From Gordionus sp. m RMFG-2023 (taxonomy: Eukaryota; Nematomorpha; Gordioida; Chordodea; Parachordodidae): 64,000 bases of DNA. The notes beneath the pieces are model-generated. The model did no database searches and had not been told where the DNA came from. It worked only from the letters and a program-made list of their open reading frames with translations. The translations under genes and the position numbers were made by a program. The stretch spans positions 915,473-979,472 of the forward strand of contig NC_088775.1 of NCBI RefSeq assembly GCF_954871325.1. Direction: 5' to 3'. Shown piece by piece: positions 26,340 to 38,035 of the stretch (positions are counted from its first letter, which is position 1; every line of letters starts with the position of its first letter).

Positions 26340-26700
26340 AATTGACTGTTATTGATATATACATGATATAGTGTCCTGCATAAATGTTCCAAAAATGTCT
26401 ACTGGACATTCTTAGACGATAGGTGCCAACGCTTACCCGTCGCGTCTTATAATTGACTCACCGTCATTTCCTACTTTGGCACGCTAAAATTTAATCTTTT
26501 GTGCACCCCTTTTTTAAAAAAAGGAAGCCATTAAAAACATCTAAGCCTTAGAACCTATTTGCTTCTATAGAACTGATGTTCCTTAGCGTTGCATAAGTAT
26601 AGTAAGGCCGGATATACATTATTTCCAGTAAAAACATTATTACTTCCTTACTTCGTAATTATTATATTCGTGTTTTTATATTTTAATAGGCTTTAGAAAC
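26340..26700. repeat. Inverted counterpart of 22979-23290
   Basis: Reverse complement of the block after copy 2, with small additions such as a poly-A/GGAAGCC stretch near 26515-26530. Begins ACTGTTATTGATATATACAT and ends at TTTTAATAGGCTTTAGAAAC. Confidence 0.8.
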
Positions 26701-27464
26701 TAATGAGAATTTTAAGTCAGGAATTTTTTTTTATTAGATATATTTTATACTTGATATAGTTTAAAGATACAGAAGACTTTTCATCTTCCATTATTTTCCA
26801 AGCTTATAATATATCTAATTATTTTAGTTTGAGAATATAAAGAGAACTTCCAGTGCCACATTATTCGAGAAAAAAAAATTAAAACTGATTTTACTTTTAA
26901 ATTTTGCTTAGATTCTCAATAGAAGATTTCGGTTATTGATGGAATTTTTTGCCTAAAGGAATTTATTAATAAGTACAAAAACTATTGCGCAGTTATAGTA
27001 GCTATCGGGAGTAAACCTGTGTTTCCCGCCATCTTGTTTTACCTAATTTTTAACTTATCAAATCTGTTCTAACAATTACTTTATGAAACGGCTAGATGTG
27101 GGAGTGGCGATAAAACTAGATACTGTTAGAACCTAACTAAGAGATTACACCTCAGCCAAAGGATCTATTAATACATCCCCCTTCTCCTAATCTTCTCAAA
27201 CAACTCAATTCTTTATTAATTTATTTTATAAAAATTTAGTAATAAATCACAAATTATATTTAAAATTTTTTTAGCCCACCCAATTGTTATAAAATTCTAA
27301 TTTTTTGTATTTGTTTTTTTTTGGAAAAATTTTTATTTATTTTTTTTAAAATTATTAATTAAAAACAAAACAACGATAACAAACAATCCAGACAGAAAAT
27401 TTTTTAAATTTATTTAAAAATAAAAATCAAATTTTGTTATTTCTAAAAATTATCCATCTTTTTA

Positions 27465-27960
27465 ATGGAGAACGACGATTTAAATTTTAAAGTTCATAAC
27501 GAAGAATGACCAATCATTTATTAGAAGGTTTGGGATGTATTTATTTGCTCGTTTCAAAAAATTTTATTCACTTATAAAGATATTGCCTGACAAGAAATCA
27601 AATGTAACGACATTGTCATATTAAGAACCGAATACAAAGGTGTTTAAACAACATTATAGTGATAACGGAATACGAACTTTCTTTTAAAATTCTTTAGATA
27701 TGCAAGGAGATATGATTTTGATAGATATTCTCTCTGATAAAGATATAAACTATGTTGCTAAATTATTAGGCAAGCATCTTATTCAATTCTATTTAAACTA
27801 ATATTTATAATTTACATATACTTTATACATATTTACGTTATTCATTTTTTTTTTGAAATTAAAAAAGGCAAAATTTATGACGAAAACGATATTAGTGATA
27901 CTGAAGCTGACGGATTATTGAGGAGGGAATTTTTAGGAAAATATTAAAACGGATTAGGTC
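27465..27960 (+). pseudogene. PB1-like small gene, broken copy 5
   Basis: Exon relics at 27465-27639, 27698-27800 and 27867-27945 keep the three-exon plan. Exon 2 is well preserved (DMQGDMILIDILSDKDINYV, matching the OPCA-like stretch of copy 1) and has a normal acceptor ttctttag. Exon 1 has an in-frame TGA soon after ATGGAGAACGACGATTTAAA, and exon 2 reaches a TAA where its donor should be. The third exon resembles that of copy 1 (GACGAAAACGATATTAGTGA). It is closer to copy 1 than to copies 2 and 3. Confidence 0.75.
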
Positions 27961-28244
27961 GGTTAAAAAAATTAATCGACCGGTTTTGACCGATGTAATA
28001 TTATTTTGATTTAAAATTATCTAAAAATATAAATTGCGATTATGCCTACTATTTCTTTGTATTTTTTTAAGAATTGAATATGTAATTAACATGCTAAATC
28101 TATAAATAAAATAGTAAATTCGCGAAAAAAAATTTTTTTTTAAACCATCCATTCGTAACTTGGTCTACTACCCATTCTAATGAGATCGTGCGTAAATTAA
28201 CGAGAGACCCCTATGTTATCCAGTTAAGAGTAATAAGGGGGAAG

Positions 28245-28579
28245 CAATGACATAAAATAATACCTAGAACGCATTCATAATAACGCATCTGAAAGCGTCG
28301 ATGAATGCAAATCAGCTGGATCCGCCATTTTGGTAATCCATATGATAATTATTCTCATGTTAAAAAACTGATATTAAATTAATAACTCTTGCTTCCTTAT
28401 TATCTCGATGATCAGACAATTCTTGAATAAAGTGTGCGTCGACATAGGAAATAAATTGGCATCTCGTTTAAAATTTTTAATAACGATATGGGTAATCAAG
28501 ATGGCGTCCCCAGCTGTTTTCATTGATTTACACTTTTTAATGAATGCATCGTAACTCTAGGTATTGCTTTATGTTGTTG
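28245..28579. mobile_element. MITE, CAATGACATATAAT family (copy 3)
   Basis: Left CAATGACATAAAATAATACC, interior AAATCAGCTGGATCCGCCAT and right CTCTAGGTATTGCTTTATGT. The flanking 8-mers do not match. It is more eroded than the copy at 23647. Confidence 0.8.
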
Positions 28580-28767
28580 ATCACACTACATTTCTTAATT
28601 TGTATTGTCTCATCAAGATGCTATAAGATTTAGATCATAGTTATATTTAAGAATATGGCTGAAATAATAAAGCAGACGATAATCATTATTACGAAATTTG
28701 AATTTGGACTTTTAATTTGCATTATGATGCTTGAAATTTGATTAAATGATCCATTTACAAAATACAG

Positions 28768-29310
28768 AAGTGCTTTAGTTGACATTAGGAAAAATATTAA
28801 ATAGGTAAATTTCTATTAATTAACTGGGCAACATGTGTAAAAATTCTTGTCCTTTATTAAACATTTAATTATTCATAAAATTTTAAAAAAATTATTCGAA
28901 AATATTTATCAAATAATTTAATGTTATAATTTTTTGTATAAATCACATTTTTTTCGATATTGATAACCGATAAATGAAGAACGATTTTTGAAGAATTTAG
29001 ATCTCGAATCGAATATTCGAGAAATCGGATAACGTTTTTATTATTCGCACGAATAAGAAAGTATTTTATTCGACGATACAAATTAATAAGAAAAAAAAAA
29101 GGTATCTTTATGATGGATATATTTTTTTTGTGACTAGGAAGATGAACTAGCAAGATTCATATAGAGAAAAAACACATCTTTATATAAGATCGAGAATCTT
29201 TAAGAATTTTCCAACATTAGAACCTTGGTTGTTTATAAAATATGACCTCCGCTCAGCAACTATTGAACAAGTTGCTGTTAGATTCCTACAGGACAAGACC
29301 AGCGGAAGAT
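28768..29310. repeat. Duplicate of 23300-24140 without the MITE
   Basis: The shared stretches include AATCGAATATTCGAGAAATC, TTTTTATTATTCGCACGAAT and AGATTCCTACAGGACAAGAC. It provides the empty target site for the MITE at 23647. It also shows that the 3' flank of copy 2 and the flank of copy 5 descend from one unit. Confidence 0.85.
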
Positions 29311-29994
29311 TATTAAAATATTAACGGCCCACAGGCTGAAATATATTAATGTAAATTATCAAAATTATTCCTGAATATTTAAATTAATGCATAATAATGA
29401 GTAAATTTGACAAATAAAATAAATATTGACATTTTTATTCCTATAAGTTTTCAGATTGCGGGAAGTCAATGGGTCTGGCCTAAATCTAAAATATGTTTTA
29501 CCATCGAGTCATCGGTCAGCTTGGAAAAAAAAATTAACTGTCGCAGAAGATGGAAGTAAGTGACATAATTAAACGGAGGAACATTTTCCTCTTTAAAATA
29601 ATATGCATTTCTATTTGATTCAGGTAAAGCAGGAATGGGCATGCATAAATACTCAAATTCATAATTACAAAAATTATAATTACTAATTCCTTTTCAAAAA
29701 CGGTACCCAATTACCAATTTACATGTAATCGTGATTTTCTAGAACAATTATAAATTACAATTCATTTTATATCAAAATTAAAAATTTAAGGTATGGTTTA
29801 AATTAAAATTCATTAAAATAAATAAAGGTCTGCCACTGTGTATCACTCTAATTCCTATCATATAGCTGCTTATAAAATGCTTCTCTCGGTAAAAAAAAAT
29901 GGCTTGTTTTCTTAAACGAAGCAGTAAAAAAAAAATTAAACATAAAAATTAGTTATTTAATTTTATTTATGAACTTGATCTGAATGGCGAACTA

Positions 29995-30150
29995 GATAAT
30001 ATAGCCAGAAAAATATTGCACCAAGCCCGAGAATTTTGCTCATAGACACCGCAAAGATTTGGGCATCTATTAGCCATAATCTCGAGCCTTAGAAAAATAT
30101 TTTCTGGCGAATAGATTGAGTTAGCCGCGTTTGGACAACACTTCTTGATC
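29995..30150. mobile_element. MITE fragment, GTTGTTAAACGG family
   Basis: Holds AGCCAGAAAAATATTGCACC, the ATTTTGCTCATAGACACCGC core and the right end GAGTTAGCCGCGTTTGGACA. The left end is missing. Confidence 0.65.
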
Positions 30151-30288
30151 GCATGTTCTTTATCCATAAGAAGATCATAATAAATTTTTTTCCGTTTAAT
30201 ATTAAACTGCGAAATATAAAATTTAAGCATTTTTTGAGGCCCTAAGTCCAATACATAATCATAATTATATCCCTACCGTCCAGAGAAC

Positions 30289-30415
30289 TGCAAGCCCGGC
30301 TGGAGTACATGGGCCGGGCCGTTTTTAATTTTATCATATCCGGGGCAGGCCAAAAAATTTAAAAAAAAAATACCGGGGCCGGGTGAGACCGTGCAAGTGC
30401 CTCTGCAGGTCTCTA
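30289..30415. repeat. GC-rich CCGGGCC block
   Basis: Contains GGGCCGGGCCG, CCGGGGCAGGCC and CCGGGGCCGGGTGAG, ending GTGCAAGTGCCTCTGCAGGT. Similar GC-rich motifs recur at 12655, 60180 and 62690. It is probably the end of a transposon family, but no partner end or target duplication was found. Confidence 0.35.
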
Positions 30416-33020
30416 GAAAGAAAGATGGATTTCTTTCCTTTTTTCCGTCTAAGTGTATTTAAGGGCGGATAAGGAAAGTAAAAATCAAATTAATTTACAA
30501 TAGTTATGATCATAACTAAATGTTTGTGATATGCATATCATACCCAAAATGTCATACAGGAGATATGATACTATAGCTATTACAGTATACTATAAAATAT
30601 TTAGATACAAAAGATTGCATCTGATCTATATAAATTTCAGCAAATATAACTGTATCTGGCATCTTAAAGTAACGATGCGGTATTCAATTATTGCATTTTT
30701 ATTATAGAAACAATAATTTAATATCTGTCCTAGTTTATTTCTTAAGAGAAGACAAGTTTCATTTAAACCATGTATAAATATCAATTAGCAAATCACCATA
30801 AAATTTGGGCTTGACTCCAAATTTAAATAACAATAAATAAAAATACTTATTAAATTTTTTCAATATCTCCTTTGAAACCGAATTCTGGTTCAGAAATTTA
30901 AAATTGTTTGGTTGGGCATTTTAAGACCAGACCAAACAGAGACCGATTTATGGGCAATCAATCAAACCGGGGCTAATATGAACCTGGAGCTCTTTTAAAA
31001 ACTGAGTGCGATTAAGTTTCTGCTATCAAAACTTCCGCTAAATAGAGTGTAAAAATTCTGAATCAAATTTTTTTAAATTTATTTTCAACAGAAATTTTGA
31101 TCAGATAAAGAAAAGCGTTGTCTTCAATTTCGCTGTGCTAAAGCACAAGTTTAAATGGTGTAGAGTATAAAATGATTGTATATATATTTAATAATATTAA
31201 TTAGGGAAATTTATTTAAAAAATTCAAAGAATATATCTTCATTTTCAAAAAAAATAAATTTATAGGATAATTTTTCATTTAGATGATCCTCATATTTTTT
31301 CGGAATCTAATGTGAATTCATATTTTTTTAGATTTAAACTGCTGGACATGGACACAATGTACACTTACAGAGTGTAAACTTAATGCTCTTGATTGTCTCT
31401 TATTGGTTAAAAAATGTGTCATCTGATTCCATTTTATTAATTGACATATATTCTTTATAAAATATATTAAAGCATCAGAGAACAATGTATATGCAATAAA
31501 TTAAAATTAAGAACTTTCGTGATTTGATCTGAATTAAAAGCTCCGCGTAAATTATTTAGGAAATTTTTTACGTTACTCAAAAAAAAATTACCTTTCGAAT
31601 TAAGTAATGTATGGCGTCACTGAGTAAAGCTTTTAGTAATGATATTTAAACACCGTAAATGAGTAATTAATGAAGATACTTTCCACTAGAAAAATGCTAC
31701 ACTACCCTCCAGCTGAAAGATTAATTAATTGGTTAATTAACGTGCTTAGTGATGAAAATATTTTATGGTCATGCTATATATTTGGTAATCATATATAAAA
31801 ACATGATTAGTTTCTTGTAATGGCAAACTATACTACATAATCAAAATGTTGTCTCAACTTGAAAAATTGTGGATTAAACCTTAATAGGTTTCTTTCTAGA
31901 CATAGGCACATGAAACCCTGCATTGAGGGGCTTAAATATTTTTGGAAAGATCAGAGGGGTCTTCAATAACTATCACCTATAACGACAATTAAAATCTTAT
32001 TATCATTAACTAGTTAGAAAAAAAAGACTAAGCATAACCTTCAAAATGGAAATTTTTAATGTAATGTACTTTATAAAAATACTTGCAAATCCATTAACCC
32101 GAATATAAAATTCCCAAAAAATAAAACATTTACAAAATAGGCACATAAAAAATATATATGAAATCTATAATTTTAAGAAAATATAAAGACTTCCACGAAT
32201 TCAGAAGTTTTCGTTTATTTGGCTTAAAAGTGTTCCAAAAAGGGATAATAAATAAATTTATTTTAATATCCTTTCCCCAATCGATCCTACTTAGCATCCA
32301 AAACAGCGAGCTTTGTCTTTTTTGTTTTGATTCTCAAATTTATGCCCAGACACTTTGTATTATTCAAGTTGTATCTTAAAGGACTGTATATGTTCTTCCT
32401 TAACCCCTAATATATTCTAATGGTTTATTTGTTGAAGGAATATTTCAAAAAAATAAGCAGGTAATAAATTACTTTTTTAATAGAACATGTCAGATTCAAG
32501 GAAGGAAGCCAAGCCCACAATATAAATTTTTTTAGAGCTAGTTAATATGCGCTAAAACAAATAAAATGATAATCACAATTATAACCATGATTTTCTAGGG
32601 GGAGGAAGTGGCATCAGATTTCCGCGGAGCCAAGAAGCGTCAAAAGGAATAGGAACCCAGAATAGGCCGTATAAAGTGCAATACTAATTTTTTTTAAATT
32701 ACAATTCCAAGCATTTGCAACCTTATAGAACCAATCCTAGGAACTCCATTGCAGAATTTAAGACTTCCTTCTTAGATACAATAATAATATTACTACAACT
32801 TCAATTTAGATATTTATGATATGGTATTATTTATATACAATAATTTGAATAATAACCTATAAATATAATGAGACATTGTTATCACAGTTTTTGTAAATGT
32901 TAAAACTAATATAATTCATGTTCGGTTATATTGCACCCCCTCGAAAAACTCGATGATATTATGCTGACATTCGATTGCGTCGAATCCCAAAAAAGAAAAT
33001 GGTTTCTAACTGTTGTATCA
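30416..33020. other. AT-rich stretch without a readable gene
   Basis: No coding exon, transposon end or RNA gene that I can support. Open frames such as 32158-32379 have the A/T-driven residue mix of random sequence here. A block with AATTAC/GTAAT motifs at about 31570-31690 may be the remnant of a small element. Confidence 0.5.
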
Positions 33021-36000
33021 TCATTTGTCCCACTTGGTTTTCTTACTTTTGACGATGATTAATTCTTTGGCATTCACGTCAAATGGGTTTTCAAAACTAG
33101 AACCGAACCCGGGAGGGGGCTTGTCTATAACTTCAATTTTTATTTCCACATTTTCCTCTTTATGATGGCTAACTTTGACCTTGAAAATATATTAAAATAA
33201 ATAGGTACAAAAAAATTTAGTTTCGAAAACAAAATAAAAACTTTAAAATCACTTCTTTGTCATCCATTATGAGTTTCTCAGCCTGATCGGCCATCTGAAT
33301 TATCTGATGGCTCACCTGGTTCGCCTTGGCTATGGCTTCCTTGCTCACGTGCAAAACCCGTTCCTTCTCCCACCTTTCCATTTCGGTCTTTTGCACACGT
33401 GCCAGTTCCTCGTAAAAAGATGGTCGACCCCACAGTCTTTTGCCGGTAGATCTTTTGGTATTGTAAACCCCGGGGCCATATTTGCCTAAATATTATAAGT
33501 ATAGTTAGGTAGAGGGTAACAAAGGCATTAAATAAAATCAATCATATTAATAAAATAAACTAAACGTTCCGTGGATGTTAATAAAATCATAACTATAACT
33601 TAAATGACTGGATTAATATCTTGACTTGTAAAAGTACTTTCTTTCTTTCTTTCTAGGTACAGGGGGTTTCAGGTTTTAATATTAATATATTTTTCCGCAA
33701 TCTGCTTATTATAAGTGCCAATTAGACAATAATAAACCCTACAAACTCACCGCCAATTCAAAAACCCAATAAAGAAAATATAATTATTGGAATAAAGAGA
33801 AAAATTGAAATAGTAACAAAATATAATTGTTGGAATAAAGAGAAAAATTGAAATAGTAACAAAATTGTTTATTCCTAGCCCCCGAAATGGAAAGAATGAA
33901 AATAATGGTAAACATATTTATTATGTCAATAGTCGGTAAAACAAATTAAGGCAAGAAGCCTTTTCCAGAATTTATAGGGGGAACCATTGAAGCAATACAA
34001 AAATCCCCAAGATACATCCGAAATCGAAAAAAAGCTGATAAATCTTTTAACGGATAACAGCGCGTCTACTGACTATAGAAAACTTGCGTCCAGGTTTCCC
34101 CCAAAAATAAGGGGACCATCCGAAAATATATTTAAAAAATAGGATAGTCTAAAAAAAAGGGCTGGGAAAGTGCCAGACCGAATAAATATACCAGGAGCAG
34201 TTCGTATTCGCCAGACTAACTGCCTTAACATGCTAAACATTCCTATGGGAAAAAAATGTTCTTCTCTGGAATGAAACAGGCATGCGAAAATGCTGGAATG
34301 GAAAAAGAATAATAAGATAAAAAACGGAATTATCAAATAATTGATGATGAATACGTGGGAATATTTTGATGATTAAATAAAGAGGAATTTCTGAAACTAT
34401 CATTGGAGAAAGAATATTAATTTAAATTTATTTTGATAATTTTCAATGCACAGTTATAAAAATAAAACAAAGATGAAAATACTATTTAAAAGAATATATA
34501 TTTAAAAGAAAGGAAATTTAAAAAAAAATATAATTAGGTATGGTGGTCGGGGCTTAATGACCCATGTATGGATTAGCAGTTAGATCGACAGATTTCGTTC
34601 GATATTCTTTGTCGAAGGTAAAAGCCTTCTTTTGGATCCCATGTGATTAAAAGCCTTTCCTCTATTGTTTTGAATAATTTTATGGCTTGTGGTCCAAATG
34701 GTTCACAGGTGTGTGAGACTACCAGAACAAAAAAAAATTATTAAGGTGGCAATATTTATTTGTTTTTGTGTTTTCCCACTTTCGTGATGGAGTTGGCAGA
34801 AAAAGATCTACACACGTAAAATCCCAAAAGGTAAACCTTGGTTCCAAGGGATTAGCGTCACACCATCCTGTCTGGTTTGATTATCTGAAGCCACCAAAGT
34901 GTTCCAGCGTAGGAATATTTATTTCAAGGTTCTATTGATGGCATAGCATCTAGGTAACCTGCCTTTTGGAAAAACGACAGTGTAGGGGGTGGTGTCCTAG
35001 ACTATCGATGTTGGCGTTTCAATTTAGCAGCCTAAACGAAAACCTATAGCTATTCTGACTTCTTCGTTGATAAGTAATCACGGGTGATCCAAAAGAAGGC
35101 TTCTACCTTCGACAGGGAATATCAACTGAAATCTGTTGTTCTAACTGCATATCCATACATGAGTCATTAAACCCCGTCGATCATGCCTAATTAAATGTTA
35201 AATTATTATTTTATATAAATTTTATTTTACAATGCATGTTATTTTAAATATATATATTTTTTATAATTTTAGTGTTTATTGAATATAGATATAGTATGTT
35301 AATAATAAATTAAATTATTATATATATAAAAAAAAATTTAATATAATTTCCCCATTTAAACTTACTTTCAAATTAATTACCCAGATCAAAAGGTATATAT
35401 ATATAAGTGTGTGGCTCGAATTTAAATATAAAAATGTTAAAATTATTTTTAGCGCAGAGTATACTAAGAATAATTAATTAAAAATAATTATAAAACGTAA
35501 GATAAACTTAATCATACCTTACACAGAGTATTCATTAGGAAGAAAATTATTTTATATCTAGTTAAATTTTTTTTGGAATTCATGGTTTTCTTACATTTTA
35601 TTTGCATACAATCCCAATAATAACTTATTGATGGATTACTGTCAATAAATAAGATCGTTGTCCAAGAAATTTATTTGAATTAAAGCGCTTCAAAAACCTT
35701 AATTGATGTATGTTGATGATGCATCTATTTTCTTCTAATCTTATATTTTAACCAAAATGCTGCTTAAACATTCTCAAAAAAATCTTCATTTGAAGATTTA
35801 TTTTTACTCCGAATGAATATTCAAATTACTATTTTTTAACTATTAGTAATAGTTATTGGTTAGGTTGAACAAAAAATATTTATTTAGAATCTCAATTGGA
35901 TTTTTTTTTAAGAAAAAAAAAGCAACCGGAAGACCAGATAACTCATTTTCCCATAAGAGTGATCCATTTCACATTAGAAGACTCTAGGATTGACTATTTT

Positions 36001-37990
36001 CCAGATTTCGGAATTTAGTTTAGGACTCCTACACAAAAAAGAAGATAACGGCAAAACATTCGATAATTAGATTCTCTATAATCTTTGATATACTAATTTT
36101 GGTTGTACCTAATCTAAGTGTTGTTAAACGGTTAGATTCGAGCCGATTCCTAAAAAAAATGGCTAGCTAATTATTTTAGTCAGAAAAATATAGCCTAAAA
36201 ACCTGGAGATTTGGCAAATAGATGTCCAGGTCTTGGTTCCACTTATGTGCAAAATCTCTTAAGGTGAGCGCCATATTATTTCTAGATTATCTCGTATTAG
36301 GGGATATATTTAAAATAAATTTCTTTTGCAGATATACATATAACAAAAATAAATTAAATTTTCGTTCCCCACAATCATCCTACAACCCAAAACAAAAAAT
36401 TTTAGGATTGGATCAGTGTGTATTTGAAAGTATCGACATCTGATCATGTTTTTTTTAAAAGTATCGGTCCCAATCAATAATACGTAATAATACCTAGACT
36501 GACGTGTACATCAAATGAAAACAGCTGTGGACGCTATTTTGATTACCCATAATCGTTATTAAAAATTTTAAACGAAGTGGACCAATTTATTGCCTATGTC
36601 TGACGCAAACTTTATTAAAGGAATCGCCTGATCATCGAGATAATAAGGAAAAAAGTTATCAATTTAATAGTAGTTTTTAACATGGTTACCAAAATGGCGG
36701 GCCCAGCTGATTTGCATTCAAAGACGCCCAAATGCAATTACCAAAAATGCATCATGTCTTAGTTACTATAAAATGTAATTGGTTCCGATATGTAAAATCG
36801 GCACACCGCTAATTTGCGCTAACTGCAGAGTTTAACCTAGAATTGTATTTCAAACATGTATCAAAATATCTACCCATATAAATTCCAGACAATTATCGCT
36901 CTTAATTTTTGAACCATTTATGGGGGAGGAGGGGGGGGTTAAAAAAGAGCCCCCCCCTTACCTTCAAACAAGAAAAAATCCAATTTAAAATCCTAAAATT
37001 GAATTACAAGCGTTTCTCCGAAAACACTCTTCAACACATATGGTATTCCCTAACCCACCTTTACTACCGATTGCAAAATTATATAATTTTTTTTTACAAT
37101 AATTAATATTTATAAATATATATTTGTTTTGATGATAATTGTTAGGTTGTTTGTTGCAAATAAATTTTATTTTGGTTCTCTTGATTTTATCCCGGAAAAA
37201 AATCTCTTTTAATCTTTTATCATTCGTTATTATATCAAGAATCTTAACTTTTCTTCTCCCTTTTCACTTCCGTTTTGATTTAAATATATTTTTTTAAATT
37301 ATAATTTTACAAATCGTTTTTTTTAAAAATATTTTTATTTGTAATAAATCATATTTTTTTTTGTAATCTAAATTTTATTTTATACATAAAGATAAAATAT
37401 ATTTATCGTTAAAATAAATACATTTTTTTTCTCTCTTTTAGCTTCAATATCTCTCTCTCCACTTTATGTTATTCATTGCTATCTTGCTTATCTAATTTAT
37501 ACTTCTTCATAACGGCTCTAACTTTATAGCTCCATGGAAGTTTTGGCCTTCCTCTTTTACGTTTACCCATCGTAGTTAGATAAAAATAAATGAACCAAAT
37601 ATAGGTTAGTAAATTTTTCTAAAAAAAAATCGTATTAAGTTTTTCCGCACATGCTGAAATACAATTTACAGCGGGAAAAAAAACGCGCTCAAAAAATGAT
37701 ATCAAGATTCGTTGATTAAACCGCACAAATTCGCGGAAAATTATCCAACTATGCTGTCTCGCCAGGAATTGGCGCTGACAGTTAACCCAGAATAAACACA
37801 CTGATTGAAAAAAAACAGAGACTAACTACCCTATTAAATTATATATTTATTTTGGACAATTGTGAGAAGAAACACCATATTCATATTTTGTAAAGAAATT
37901 TTGTTGGGAATACGATTTTTTAAAATAAAGTTGATTTCCAACAAAATTAGCCACTTAATTTAAAATCATTATAGTCGATAATTAAATTTT

Positions 37991-38035
<45 letters not shown>

